DNA of 64,000 nucleotides from Branchiostoma floridae (taxonomy: Eukaryota > Chordata > Leptocardii > Amphioxiformes > Branchiostomatidae), in contig NC_049985.1 of assembly GCF_000003815.2 (NCBI RefSeq), positions 21,412,888 through 21,476,887 on the forward strand, in the 5' to 3' direction. The position numbers and the translations under genes are program-made. The notes beneath the pieces were generated by a model. It saw only the letters and a list, made by a program, of their open reading frames with translations. It searched no databases and was not told the DNA's origin. Positions 45,557-58,915 of the stretch are shown piece after piece; position 1 is the first letter of the stretch; every line of letters starts with the position of its first letter.

Positions 45557-48219
45557 ATGGATGCAACTGACGCAAACATCTACCTATTCGATGCTGTCAG
45601 TAATGGATCACTTCGAGGCGTTGAAGCGGCTTTGAAAGCTGGTAAGCACAGATTGAAAATTCTTTCCTATTTGATTGAAATAGAAAATCAGAATTCCACA
45701 CTGGGATTCTGAAACCGTTCATATTGGATTACGATTACCCATTATAGAACCAAGTAATTATAAACCGTGGTAGGAAATTTACTTCCAATAACAGTTGCTG
45801 CAGTCTTGCGTTTCTGTGATTTAAAGAAGAATAGGATGAATTCGACTTTTTTTCTGAAAGAAGATTGTATAGAAGCCCCTTGGTATATATATAGTCGGTG
45901 CCTCCGCTTAGGCCTAGAAACGTGGGCAATTTTGTTTATGGACAACACTCACTAAGTGACTCTAAGGACTCAATCATTTTGCAATTTCTTATCTCAACCT
46001 CATTGCTCAGTCACAGTGAGTATCAAACCACGCAGTCCACTGAATATGAACAAACCAACACGTTTGCACAGTGCATGTATACTTTTCTTCGAGTCTTTGC
46101 AGCTACGCACATTTTAGTACTGTATACATTTTCAGTAGAAATGTAACTTGCTTTTTAGTAATCAGTGTTGGAGATTGATTTGGGACAAGAAATGATTATT
46201 CTAATGTAAATCCACAAATTGGACCTGCACACAAGTGTGAAGAACTGAGTGTAGACAATTTTGACTCAAAAAGTGTAGCGTCACTTTTGTTTGTTAAAAC
46301 AAACATCGTCTATTGTTCTATCTAACAATAGACGATAATGACAATGTCCCCTGGAGTCTCATTCACAGGTTGCCGTGCAGGTGTCCAATCCTTGTGTATC
46401 AGTAGACGCGTCTTTTAGCTAGGACGTGTACGAAAGTCCTTGCTATTTGTTATGCCTACCCGACTGCACATTGTGTAATTCAGCTGTACTAAATGGTTTA
46501 TCATTTATCACCAAACGCAGGTGCAGACATTGACTGCAAATATGCAAGATGCGAGGACTCAAGCCCCGGGACATTGTTGTTCCATGCCTCCTGCATGGGA
46601 GATGTAGACACCGCGAGACTGCTGCTCTGCAAGGGGGCGTCTTTGGTGAAGAGATCAGACAGGAGCGCATTCGCACCCCTTCATGCAGCAGCGATCAACG
46701 GTAGGTAGATGCTTATTCGTCGTCATTACCTTACTGTTTGTTTGCATTAATTGTTCTCCCCGATATTATCAGCATCACGAGAAAAGCCTTCCTAGGGAGT
46801 TGCGCTTTGAGCAAAGAGGCCTAGGATCCCACGGATCCCAACTTTCGTCTTCCTGCTGGATACTGGCGAATCTAACGGCCTAATGTGCACTGAACCACCA
46901 CTCCCACAGTGTCTCTGTGCTCCAGCCTACTCCTGGCTTCTTCTATCGCCTCTACAACCGACCAATTTCTTCCTGACCTCAACTGGCCCCCACCTCTCTT
47001 ATGTTATCTTATGTCTCCAAGGTCAATTGCATTCTTACTTTCGCGCCCTAACACTTATACTGCTAAGCCTGCTAAGATCAGATTACTACAGATGCGCGTA
47101 TTGATAGTACGAAGTTTGAGATAAATGCTATTCCTTTTATTGACAGGAAAATGATTGTTAAGCAAAGCTACAAACAATACAAAATGTTATATATGCGAGT
47201 ACACGTATTACAGGTGCGAAAATTTTGCTTGTCAAGTTGATATGTAATTCTCGTGATGCAAATCCATCTTAGGGAGGACAGAAATAGTGGACTTGCTGGT
47301 GCAGCATGGTGCGACAGTGGACGTACGTGATCGCTGCCAGAACACACCACTCATGAGAGCTTGTGATCACAACCATGTGGACACAGTTCGGAGACTGCTA
47401 GAACTCGGAGCAAGGCCTGATTTGACCGGCGGTCATTGTCGGGCTATAAAGTAGGTGTTGTTTTTTTTGGGGGGGGGGGGTGATATGAACCTACACATTG
47501 AAAAGTTATGTTAAAAACTTGTTACCTTCAAAGTGAAGATACATGTATGGGATCGTGAAACTGTTTGTTTCTTCGTTACTAGAATTCCACGTTAAATGAT
47601 TTAAAAACAAAAAGCTTTACAGCTGATGTGTTTCATGTGTTTGTCATTAATCATGCAAGTAAGGTCCTAAAGTATTAATTTACGTTGTGTCAAATAGAAA
47701 ACAGACAGATTGATATTTCCTGGCCTAGAACACTAAATCAGTTATATATTCCACTAGGAGCGATGAAAATGAAGAGAGTTGGAAGCTGATACAAGAGGCG
47801 AGGAAGACCAAGCTGTTGAGATGCTGCAACGCCAAATGTAGCAAACCGGGCAAAAGGTAGGTTTTGCTAATAATGTTAAAAATGTTTCTTCACCATATTT
47901 GTACCATGCTATCGTGTGTATAAATCAACATTATCGTATGTGTAAATTGACCTAAAGAAAGTATGTGTCCATATAAAATGACTACATGCAAGACTATGTG
48001 AAAGTCCTTCAATATTGATTGTTTACCTGTTACATTTTCTACAGGAAAACCGGGACCCTGAAGCTGTGTGGCCGGTGCAAGCTGACCCGCTACTGCAGCC
48101 GTGACTGTCAGAAACAACACTGGTCTGTCGGACACAAAAAGTGCTGTGGGCATGACGTGTACTTTGAAGAGATAGAAGACTCCTTCCAGCGAGCCCTGAG
48201 AGACATTTGGCATCTTTGA
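45557..48219 (+). CDS. Ankyrin-repeat MYND protein, alpha copy I
   Basis: Complete five-exon gene: 45557-45641, 46521-46700, 47273-47450, 47758-47856, 48045-48219; 238 residues. Residues 1-28 (MDATDANIYLFDAVSNGSL) form a degenerate first ankyrin repeat. About 40-145 hold three more ([56 protein letters not shown]). The MYND ligands are C170/C171, C175, C189, C192, C198, C202, H206, H211 and C214/C215. The tail is acidic and amphipathic ([19 protein letters not shown]). Exon 4 has CCNAKCSKPG where the others have [10 protein letters not shown]. All splice sites are canonical. AATAAA at 48865 is the likely poly(A) signal. It is the best reference copy for the family. Its role is inferred as an adaptor; partners are unknown. 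Confidence 0.88.
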
Positions 48220-49160
48220 AAAATGCCGCATGGAATCTCACTCACAAATTAGATTGCTAGGATAGCTGTCTCTAAGTCCATTTGTATTTGGCACTATAGA
48301 ATGCTGAAGTCCTTTGACGAGCTAGAAGACTCCTTCTAACGAGCCCTGAGAAGACTACATTTTTCTGTAATGACAGCATGATATGCTTTGTATAATCCAT
48401 TCTATCTGAAGCACGATATCGTGTTTGTATCATCTTCCTACTAAAGTGTGTGCTTAGTTAGAGACAGTCTCAGACACGTCTTGCTCTTGTCTACATTCTC
48501 GTGTTATTTTACTCAAGGATATTGGGCACAATAATGAAATTGTCCTGCAACAGCACATTTGTTGTGTACTTTTTCGATATGAGGAGTAGGAGAAAATAGC
48601 AGACATTGAAAAAGCTTGTTGTATTGCTGGTATCATTCACTTGCTCACCAAGTTGAAAAAAAAACACTCGTCAAGAAATTCTTTTTAGAAATGTACAAGG
48701 AAGGGCGTCTGTTTGTGTCCGTTTGCGTAGTTACTACTATTGGTAAGCTTAGTCTTTCAACATTATTTCCCTATATAGCCGTCCTCGCTTTATTGCTGAG
48801 CATCTGATATATCTCATTGTCTCATTGTTAACTGTGGCTAGCATACAAGTTTTACAAGCAGCCAAATAAAAGTCATTTCATGCATTTTTCGGAAATCTTG
48901 TATTGACCATGTACAATACTCCGGACATTCGGCCTTGATAATCCCTAGCGACAAACTGCTGAGTGTGTCCCTTCCGATTTTCGATCCTGGGGGACAAAAA
49001 CACTGTAGAACAAGAGTTATCAAAAACTTCTGCTATCAAAAACTACTTTAGGTAGCCGCTATGGGACCCATTATCGACCTTGACCTTCGTTTTCGTAACT
49101 CCTACCCATCCCAGGCTTCTCGAGTTATGCAGACACACACACAGACATACAAACGCGCTC
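48220..49160. other. 3' UTR and flank of copy I
   Basis: It contains the non-coding duplicate of the exon 5 tail (about 48308-48362), AATAAA at 48865 and a conserved block also seen at the end of the window (63840-64000). It ends in an interspersed-repeat tail (ACAGACATACAAACGCGCTC) that joins directly to the minimal promoter of copy J. Confidence 0.65.
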
Positions 49161-49169
49161 AAAACATAA

Positions 49170-49350
49170 CCTCAGAAAAAATACGTTTCTAGCTACACGT
49201 ATTTGTCATTGGTCTATCCATGTGACAATGATCACGTGACTAGACAATAGCTCACGTGACAAGATAGCTTAGGTGACCAGACAACTTGGTGCTTCAGTTC
49301 AAACTCAGACAGCACACGGGCAAGGTGTCGACAACAGCGGCTCTAACAAA
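49170..49350 (+). promoter_or_regulatory. Minimal promoter of alpha copy J
   Basis: Only about 180 bp of the alpha upstream region is kept, starting at CAGAAAAAATACGTTTC. It includes CACGTG at 49233 and 49253, 20 bp apart, with CATGTG upstream. The distal region with the MITE and GATGCATTTTGGGATTG element is missing. Confidence 0.55.
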
Positions 49351-51625
49351 ATGGCTGTAACTGATCCAAACATCGACCTATTCGATGCTGTCAGGAATGG
49401 ATCACTTCGAGGCGTTGAAGCGGCTTTGAAAGCTGGTAAGCACAGATTGAAATTTCTTTCCTATCTGATTGAAATAGAAGGGCGCGAGCGATTCAAACTG
49501 CATTTCCGGAAGCGTTCATATTGAATTACGTAGACAGTGGTAGACTCCACGTCAAAGAACTAACTTCACAATCAAGTTACTTCTAATGGTAGTTGCTAGA
49601 AACATATGTTTCTGTGTTCTATAGAGTATGAATACGACTTTTAGGAGACTGCAGAAGAAAACCCTTTGGTATTTTAAGTCGGTACCACTACCGAAGATCA
49701 CTGGGAACGTGCTCAATTTTGTTTATGGACACACTCTAAATGGCTGACTCTTATGTATTTTAGAATGATTTTGCTATTTATACCTCAACCTCAATGCTCA
49801 CAGTGGGTACCAAATAATTAAAACCACGCTGCCCACAAACCGACACTTTCGCACGATGCGTGTATTGTTTGTTTTTTTTCGTTATTTGTAGTTGCGCACA
49901 TTTTAGTACCGTTTTGATTTTCAGTAGAAATATAGCTTGGGTTGGACTTGTTAAAATTAGTCTGGACCAAGGGATTATTATTCTTGTATAATAATGAATG
50001 GTTTATTTGACATAGAGGTCATATACAAAACAGCACACTTGCAGTCATAAGACTGAATTGAGGTGAACGTTAACAATTATCACCCGCACTACAAAATTCT
50101 GTGTAACTTAGCGGATAAGAACTTGCACACAAGCGTGAAGTACAGTGTAGGTGTAGACAATTTGTTTATTGTGACTGTTGCTTTTGTAACTTTTGTAAGT
50201 TTTTGTTCTAACTAATCATGCAACACAATAGACGACGGTGACAATGTCCCCTGGAGTCTCATTCACAGGTTGTCATACAGTAGAGTGTTGACACCTGTAT
50301 GTTATTATAGGTACCGCGCCGACAGCAACAATTGTCAACACACCTTATTTTCTGGTCAACACACCTTATTTTCTGGTCAACACATCTGTTCTTCTTCTTC
50401 TAGTCAACATGCATATTTCCTATCCTTTTTGCGCTGCAAACTTTTTTTTCTGTGCAACACACAAGTTTGTATCAGGTTGAGAGAATTTCTGACCTACTCA
50501 CCCCGAGTATTGTTTGAATGTTTACCTTGCAAAATCACGATAAGAAATTATTTCCCTTGTGTAATTCAGCTGTATTGAATGTTTTATCATTCATCAAACG
50601 CAGGTGCAGACATTGACTTCGAGTATGCGTGCTGCGAGGAGTCAAGTCCCGGGACATTTCTGTTCAATGTTTCCTGCATGGGAGATGTGGACACCGCGAG
50701 ACTGCTCCTCCGCAAGGGGGCGTCTTTGGTGAAGAGATCAACCAGGAGCGCATTCGCTCCCCTCCACGGAGCAGCGTTCAACGGTAGGTCGCTTCTTCTT
50801 CCCTATTGTTGCCTTAAAGTTTGGTCGCACTGTTCTCCTCACGATATCATCAGCTTTAGAAGAAGAACTTTATTGCTCGACATTTGTACATGGTACAAAG
50901 ATATCATCAGCTAACACACAGGCCTCGGATGCAGTCGGATCCCAATTTTCCTAACGGATCTAACGACCTAATGTCTCACTCCCACGGTGTCTCTGTGCTC
51001 TAGTCTACATCTGGCTTCTTCTGTCGCCTCTACAACCGACCAATTTATTCCTGACGTCGACTCCCTACCTCTCTGTATCTTTGCTACTCTCCATGGTCAC
51101 TTCGTCCTGTTACTAAGTCTTACTGCTTAGCCTGCTAAGATCAGATACTAAGTAACTGCAGATGCGTATTGTACGTAAGAAAATTGAGATAAATGCCTTT
51201 CTGTTTATTGACCGGAAAAGGATGTCGACCAAAGATACAAACAGCGGCACACCAAAATGTTATATATACTAGTATGTGTGACACAAAGGGACTGAAAACT
51301 TTGCATGGCGTTTTGTCAAATGTTGGTGTCCTCACTGTTCCATAAGACGGGTGAAAAAAAGTACATTGTATAGTCGTGTTAACATTAGAAGCAAAATTTT
51401 TGCTTGTCGAGTTGATATGTAATTCTCGTGACGCAAACCCAACCTAGGAAAGACAGAAATGGTGGACTTGCTGGTGCAGCATGGTGCGACAGTGGACGTA
51501 CGTGACAGCTGTCAGAACACACCACTCATGAGAGCCTGCGATCACAACCACGTCGACACAGTTCGGAGACTGCTGGAACTCGGAGCAAGGCCAGATTTAA
51601 CCGGCGGTCATTGCCGGGCTATAAA
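49351..51625 (+). pseudogene. Alpha copy J, exons 1-3 only
   Basis: Exons are 49351-49435 ([20 protein letters not shown]), 50604-50783 and 51448-51625, all with intact frames and donors. Intron 3 is homologous to the other alpha copies up to about 52240, where it breaks off into the inverted gamma fragment C'. Exons 4 and 5, and so the whole MYND finger, are absent. It could make an ankyrin-only protein by read-through into intron 3, or splice to a downstream copy; neither is shown here. Confidence 0.82.
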
Positions 51626-52242
51626 GTAGGTGTTGCATTTTGCTGCGAATATGAACCTGTACAATGAAGAATTGTCTTAGAATTGTCATGTTAAATAACT
51701 TGTTACCTTCAAGGTGAGAAAACATGTAAACGGTCGTGAAACTGTTACTGTTTTTCTTAATAGAATTCCAAGACCCCTGCCTTCGCCAAATGGTTAACCT
51801 TTACACATAATTTCATTTATTAATTATGCAAATGAGGTCTTCACTTGAATAAAGCATATTAGATGATTATCTCGATCTTTTCGATATTTCTTGATAACTC
51901 ATGCAAATTATGTCAACATTTGCATAATCTATGTTCACATAATTTCCAAATACCCCAAATGTGAATTTCCCGTCATTTACCACGAATGAACCACATCATT
52001 TTCTTATCAACGATGCAAGTTAAGTTTTCATTTGCCTAATTTTTATTCTCTTTCTCAGTTACAGAGGTCACATGTTGATATAGCCCTATAATTGGACAGA
52101 ACTGGTTCATAAAATTGTCTCATTAATTATGTATGTGTATGTGGTTTTATACTGTTCTGATCCATACAGATCAACTCTGATATCCTAAAGAAGTAATTTA
52201 TGTGTGTCAAATGTGTGTCAAATAGAAAACGGATAAACATTT

Positions 52243-54544
52243 CGTTGAACGCTGCAATATGAAGAGGAGCATGAGAGAGCGCGGATCTCTTCGCCACAGA
52301 CGCCCCCTCACGGAGCAGCAATTTCACTATGTCGACATGTCCCCTTTGGGAGGCGATGAACAATGCTGTGCCAGTGCTTGCCTTGTCGCTGTATCGTAGA
52401 TCGAAGTCAATGTCTGCACCTGCGTTTGGTGATCAATGGTTACACTTTAGCAAATCTGAAGAACACAAACAGGACTTCACATTCTTGATGTGATTTTGCA
52501 AAGAGGTCATTTCGAAGTACATGTACACGACAACCACTTGTTCAGAACTCATATAAACGTCGACAACACAAACCATTCCGCCGGTACGTTACCACCGAGT
52601 TACGAATTGCAAGGACTTCCACATAAAGTCATAGTGATTAAGACTTGGACACAATCAAGTCGAGCTACATGTGAGCTAGACATTGGATATTGTTACTGCG
52701 CTGCGTGATTAGTTCGAGCAAAAGACAAAGGGAGACACAACAGTCGTGTTATACTTCTTTTTCACCAAAATTGTCTGCACACGACTGAAAAGATCAAACG
52801 GTGTGGCTATAGCTAGTGCACAGTACTTCACACTTATACGCAAATACTTTTCAACTTATTTACAAGTGAATAATCTACTGCTCCAATGTAATGCCTTTTC
52901 AAATTCAAACACTGAGCGAAAGCATTTCCTGCATTTCTGCTGAAAATGTAAACAGCTCATGTACATGTAAAATAGAAGGACAGTACTAAAATGTACATAA
53001 CCGCAAATGATAAAAGAGAACCGATACAAGTGCTGTGCAAAATTCTATTACTCCCCAACCAGGTTTTGCTGCGGCTGTGTTTTTTATGTGTTTTTGTTGT
53101 TTGTCTTCCTATTTTCTTCATATTCTTACATTTGTTACAATACTAAAATAAGTGAGTCCATGTCTACAAAATCGGTCCACACCGTTCCTTTTAGATTGGA
53201 AGGAACTTCGGTGGCCTGAGGCACCTTCTAATGATACTTGGGAAGTTCTATTCTGTTCTTGAAGATTAGCGTCCTTCGTGCCCTGGCGCTGGCGGTTATT
53301 GTTGGGAGCTAGCGGCTGATTGTTTTGCCTTGAAAATCGCGCCTGGTGGGCGCTTATCAGCGAATAAGCGCTTCCTCCTAACACTAGTAAACCGTCAGCG
53401 GTCGTGGAAGGCCGCGAAGGAGGCATAAGAAAAGTCGCATTCAACTGTTATCTATAACATCTATTATCATAATACCGGTACGTTTACGACGATTTCTCTA
53501 GCCATACTGATTTGACACATTGTCAACGCATCATTTTCTACAGTTACATGTTGCTGTTATAGGTTACCCTTGCCACTTCTTCTGTGTAACTTTTCTGCCA
53601 CTCTTGTCCTGCTAAAAGCGTAATATTGTAATTGTAACACGCCGCGGAATTACACGGCGAACGGGCGCGTGGTTGGGAGGGGGTAAAAAATACCGGTAGG
53701 AAGAAATACTGCACAATTAACTGCCGCTATGTACATTTATACATCCTCTGATGTTCCTTCCTTTTCTGTCAGTAATGCATAAAACATAAACCTGCATGAG
53801 CATACAAAATGTCATGAGAAAACGGACGTATACTGTCAAGAATTTTCATTTAACTTCTGTCCGTCACAACCGCTATGACGTAACACTTCACTGCTAGCGT
53901 AGATATAAAAATGGCGGGAAAATGGCTGCGTACGTTAAATTTTGCCCATTCAGTCACAGATCCGGGCTATTATGCAACGGTTCTTCACACTTTTACATGA
54001 GTTGTAGGTCACCAACAGAAATTCAAGATTGTTGTTGAATCATGTTCGTCTTGTGCCGTGAGCATGTGTAATTATGATCTATAAATTTGGCAATGAATGT
54101 GACAGTGTGTTCGTCCCACGACGAGCTGCCTACCCCGAAAAAGATACTGAAAACTTTGGCCTTGTTGTCTTCGAATGCATTGTTATCGATGCTTTGTAAA
54201 TGATGTATTGGACACCTAGATGTCTGAAGTGTGCACAGCTCAGAAATAACTATTGTTGCATGTGTAGATCTCTTTAAGTTCAAGTATTTTGAATCTACCG
54301 GTATAAGTCTTACTACCGGTATCATGCCAATGCATGTTAGATCACGGAAACAAACAACCCCACCAAATGTCATCGGAACTCAATATCCTATAATACTGTA
54401 CTTAGTTGTCGACGTCATCCGATCTTTCGAGAAGAATTTAAATATGTGCTCACCAGCTTTCAATGCCGCTTTAACGTCTCGAAGTGATCCCCGTATGGCA
54501 GCTTGCACAAGACGTACATTCGCATTTCCCTCGTTTCTCGCCAT
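52243..54544 (-). pseudogene. Gamma fragment C', exons 1-2 only
   Basis: Minus strand: exon 1 is 54544-54454 (MARNEGNANVRLVQAAIRGS) and exon 2 is 52419-52243 (LFIASQRGHVDIVKLLLREGA). The copy ends exactly at the last base of exon 2: the GTAGGT donor of C is replaced by AAATGTTT from copy J's intron 3. Reading on gives a chimeric tail of about 40 residues to a stop. Intron 1 is about 2.0 kb and is longer than in C by an 880-bp block (about 53455-54335) and a 61-bp block (about 53338-53398). Confidence 0.82.
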
Positions 54545-54973
54545 TTTGTAAAAAACGCTGCACATATGTTGTCGACACCTTGCTCGTGTGCTGTCTGAGT
54601 TTGAACTGAAGAAGCATGAGAAAAAGTTGTCTGGTCACGTGAGCTATCGTCCTGTCACGTGAGCTGTTGTCTCGTGAATGAGAACGCAAAAGATGAGTTG
54701 TTTTTCTTTCTTTAGCATATTTGTGCACTAATGGATCAAATCAAGACTTGAAAATATCTCTCGCTAACATAAAACGCTCTTCTGAAAAATCTGTAAAAAT
54801 AAAAAATCAATATTCATTTTCTAAACTTTTTCGTTGTCATGTTACCCATACGACAACAGCTCACGTGACCAGAAAATAGCTCACGTGACAAGACGATTTC
54901 TTCCCATGATTCTTCAGTTCAAACTCAGACAGCACGCGCGGAAGGTGTCTACAACAACAGCGGTCCTAACAAA
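54545..54973. promoter_or_regulatory. Bidirectional promoter between gamma C' and beta K
   Basis: CACGTG at 54636 and 54656 (C' side) and at 54862 and 54882 (K side), each pair 20 bp apart. The layout matches 14282-14715, so the head-to-head pair was duplicated as a unit. Confidence 0.65.
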
Positions 54974-57703
54974 ATGGCGGTAATAATTGAGCCAAATCTA
55001 GACCTATTGTATGCTGCCATGAACGGATCACTTCGAGGCGTTGAAGAGGCTTTGAAAGCTGGTAAGTACATATTTAACTTCTTCCCCAAATCATTTATAA
55101 TAATGAAAGATGCCGATTCGCGTCGTACTTTACAGTTGTTGAACCTTGGTTAACGTTGAAGTAAAGTATTGTAGGGAATTTGAACGGCAGTAGCCGGAGT
55201 AGTGTCTTTGTGATTTATCTATAGTAGTTGACGACGACTTTTTTTTGCTCGCTGATTCCTGATTTTCAATATATGGGCCAATATCTTACACAGCTGGACA
55301 TGACATTTTCTGCAAAAGAATCCGGCCCATATGTTGAAAATCGCGAAGGGCTAATCTTCAAGGAGATTGAGTAAAATCTCATTGGTGTAGTTTAATATAG
55401 TATACTAGGTGCTTCCACCGAAGTCTTCACGCTCCACGGGAACGGTGTAGTTTATGGACAAAACCTTTGCAGAATAATTAGACATGCAGACTTTCTGACC
55501 GCAAACTCGAGCTTCTTGCTCAAACTACCCAACCACGCCGCCGCTAAAAGTTGATAAACCGACGCTTTTTCACAATGCGTTTATAGATTTTTCCTAGTAT
55601 CTGCAGTCATGTACATTTAGTGTACTGTTTACATGAATCGGTTTACAGCAAAATTGCCTTAAATATGAGTGTTTTTTTAGTGCTGGATTTTGCAAAGAGG
55701 ATATGATTATTCCAATGTAAAGTATCAAATAAGTATTTACACAAATGTGCACCAGTCACACCTTTTGATATGTACCATTTCACGCAGGCAATTTCGGCTA
55801 AAACAAAAAGTCCAGCTGTGGTGGGTCACCTTATCTTTTGTTCTAACTAATCATGCAACACAATAAACAATGGTGACAATGTCCCCTGGAGTCTCATTCA
55901 CAGGTTGAAACATGTGTCAATTGCAGTGGATCCTACTACATGTACATATACAATATTTTGAACTAATTGTCAATTTTAGGGTAAATGACACCAGAACCAG
56001 ATTAATTCAGCATACTCGCAACCTCCATGTAGATCGTGCGGGTTATTCATTTGTCATGGGTCAAACATTTGGCGTAAGATCACATAACGTTAATTAAATC
56101 CCGCTTGTACAATTCAGTTCTCTAAATAGCGATCATTAATCTCCAAATACAGGCGCAGACATTGACTTCGATATGACGCACAGCGAGAACACAAGCCCCG
56201 GGACAGCATTGTACATAGCTTCCTACAGTGGACATGTTGACATCGTGAAACTGCTGCTCCGCAAGGGGGCGTCTGTGTCGAAGAGAACCAGAAGTTCATT
56301 TGCTCCCCTCCTTGGAGCAGCGACCGAAGGTATGTCGATTCAAAACAAATGTCAGATGTTGGTGCCGTGTAGTGTCTGTTCGTGTTTCCTTTGCATAGTA
56401 CTGTGAATACAGAAACTTTCGCGGTGGTTTAATGTTCGCGGTTTTCGCGGTGGTCACTTCACCACAAATTTAAAATCACCGCGAATTTTTGCATGGCAGT
56501 GAGAGACTATGAGCGAATGTTGCTACCGCGAACTTAAAACCACTACGAAGGGCCTTTTTCCCGCTGCCGCGAAATTAAATCCCCGCGAACTTAAATGCAT
56601 TTGCAGCATTACTCCAGGTCCGGACTTTTAGGCGCAGTGGTGATGTTTTTGGGTTAGTAAGCTGGCAGGAGCGAGTTCGATTCCGGGGGACAGGACAGAT
56701 TCTCACTTCTGAATGTTTCAGAACTTCAATTGAACGTTGTTTTTTTTTTCTTTCAAAAGCGTTCAAGTGAACGTTTTGTCAAGTAAAGTTGACTATATTT
56801 CCCGTTCCTGTCACTTAGGAAGGACAGAAGTGGTGGAATTACTGATACACCATGGTGCAACAGTAGACATACGGGACCGCTTCCAGAACACACCACTCAT
56901 GAGAGCCTGTAACTACAACCATCTCGACACAGTTCGGCGACTGATTGAGCTCGGAGCAAGACCTGATCTAACCGGCGGTCAGTGTCAGGGCATGAGGTAA
57001 GTGTTGCGTTCTTTGAGAATATACATTCAGAACGAACGATCGTTTGAGATTTCTTATGAAGACAAACCTTCAAGTAAAGTCGGATTGTGTTGTGTCTGTG
57101 TGCTTCTGTTTGTTTGTGTACGTGTGAGTGCGTTTGTGTTTGTTTGTGTGTGTGTGTGTGTGCGCGTGTCCGGTTGTGTGTGTGTGTGTTTGTGCGTGTG
57201 TGATGCATGTTTTCAAATACAAGAATCCAAATGTCATGAAATCATGCCTTTATTGTCAAAATCTTCCGCTAGGTACTACGAGGAGGGGACAGAAATCGGC
57301 AAAGGTGAAAATGAAGAGAGTTGGAAGCTGATAGAAGAGGCGAGGTCCGAGCTGTTGAGATGCTGCAACCCAAAGTGTGGCAAACCAGACCACAGGTAAG
57401 TTTTGCTGATGATGTTTTCCGTTAAAATACTTTCCGGGTTATTTTCAGCTCAAAGAGTGATCGTGAATACAAGAATGCTTCCTTCTAAATATATACAAGT
57501 TGACAAAACTAAATTGACAAACTTTTCAGACCTAGTACTGTACACGGTCACTGAATAGCTTTTGTACCTTTTTCACATTCTACAGGTCAACCCTGAAGCT
57601 GTGTGGCCGGTGCAAGCTGACCCGCTACTGCAGCCGCGAGTGTCAGATACAACACTGGTCTGTCGGACACAAGAAGTGCTGTGGGCAGGACGTGTACTTG
57701 TAA
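54974..57703 (+). CDS. Ankyrin-repeat MYND protein, beta copy K
   Basis: Complete: 54974-55061 (MAVIIEPNLDLLYAAMNGSL), 56153-56329, 56819-56996, 57273-57395, 57586-57703; 227 residues. Ankyrin segments are ALYIASYSGHVDIVKLLLRKGA and [20 protein letters not shown]. Exon 2 ends with APLLGAAT where the others have APLHGAA, so the ankyrin TPLH-type histidine is lost. Exon 4 reads [22 protein letters not shown] and then CCNPKC. The MYND exon has YCSREC (YCSRDC elsewhere) and GQD after HKKCC. It stops after VYL, as in E and H. Canonical splice sites, family phases. It is the only undamaged, fully sequenced beta gene in the window. Confidence 0.87.
56401..56608. mobile_element. MITE with TTCGCGGT ends, intron 2 of K
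   Basis: About 208 bp. The ends CTGTGAATACAGAAACTTTC and, on the other strand, CTGCAAATGCATTTAAGTTC are imperfect inverted repeats, with several internal CGCGGT/ACCGCG words. H reads GCATAGTATTACTT across the site, so K alone carries the insertion. Confidence 0.65.
56614..56700 (+). mobile_element. tRNA-like SINE, intron 2 of K
   Basis: A-box-like AGGCGCAGTGG (about 56630) and B-box-like GAGTTCGATTCC (about 56673); an older, more diverged relative of the copy in H. Confidence 0.55.
57085..57212. repeat. TG microsatellite, intron 3 of K
   Basis: Nearly identical in length and interruptions to the tract in H (35645-35770), which indicates a recent common origin of this intron. Confidence 0.75.
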
Positions 57704-58794
57704 TCACAATGAAGCTGACCCCCTCCAACAACGGATGGCTGATAAGGGCCATATGAAGCATAGTTGATAACACGATGCCATTTGATACAGACGTGTACTC
57801 TGACAAGGGACCAAACCATATGGCTGACTTTCAATGAGGATATGATTCTGGCGTTCTTGTAGAAATGACTCCCAAAATGAAGCTCATACAGTTGCATGTT
57901 TTATATGACCTTGTTTGATTTCTCTTGTAGAAGAAAGTAAAAACGTTGAACGAGTGTATGATTAGTTAGTTGGATTTTACGACGGAAACTATAAAAAACA
58001 ACTGAATACACACTGTATTACACATGCACATACTTGTTTATTTTAGCAACGGACGTCTTTGTGTTTTCAGACAGAGGTACGAATCACATGAACTTTGAAA
58101 GTAAAAATTTAAACAGACACTGAAAAGGCTTGTTGCATTACTGTTATCATTTACTTGTTCGTCATTTAAGAAATTATAGACACTCGTCAAGAAATTGTAC
58201 AATATTTAGACAAAGACACAGCAAAGACACAGCAAGTTACGTACTTCTACATCAACATTGTACATGACATAGAAGGGTTCTCTTAAGTCAATCTTTGACA
58301 TGTTTTAATGTCTACCCTACATGACAAACACGCAATAATACTATCCATTGTTGTAATATAATATATATAGTCATTAGTCCTTTACTTGTACTGTCGCAGG
58401 TCTTATAGCCAATTGGCTATACATTTGTACCTATAAATCAATCATCACCTTTATGCCAAGGATATCAATGAATTTGACTTTGTGCCGTTGACTATTGTTG
58501 CGTACATTTTATTGCCCATGAAAAAGAATTTTGCCCATCTCTGATATTTTCTCGACACTGTCATATTTACAAGCTATCAGACAAAGTAATTGCGTACACT
58601 TTTCGGTATAAACTCCTGTTAAGGGAATCCTGGTATTGACGAGGGGCCCTGCCACGGCGTATATAAAAAATTATGGATTTAATCCATTAGGTCAGGGTAA
58701 TAACCATCTCCTGTTGGAGCAAATACAGAGAAAAACAACCCCCTTGTAAAATTCGGCATTGTGTATTAGTCCAGCGGTTGGATGGGGAGATCGT
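57704..58794. other. 3' flank of beta copy K
   Basis: Homologous to the flanks after D, E and H, with small deletions (for example at about 58220). No gene is seen. Confidence 0.6.
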
Positions 58795-58915
58795 TACTCT
58801 CCAAGCAGAGTTTCGGTTCCAGCTGTCAAAGAAAGCAGCACAAAGTAGAATGTCGATAAAAAGCCTAAAACTCGAGGAAGAAAAACAATCCAAGCCGAAC
58901 CTCTGGTTGGAGAGT
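58795..58915. mobile_element. MITE, ACTCTCCAAGCAGAG ends
   Basis: 121 bp, the same family and position as at 20731 and 44374, upstream of alpha copy L. Confidence 0.75.

Noticed and set aside
53118-53444. 108-residue minus-strand open frame in intron 1 of C'
   Set aside because: No recognised domain; the homologous region of C lacks 61 bp here and does not keep the frame.
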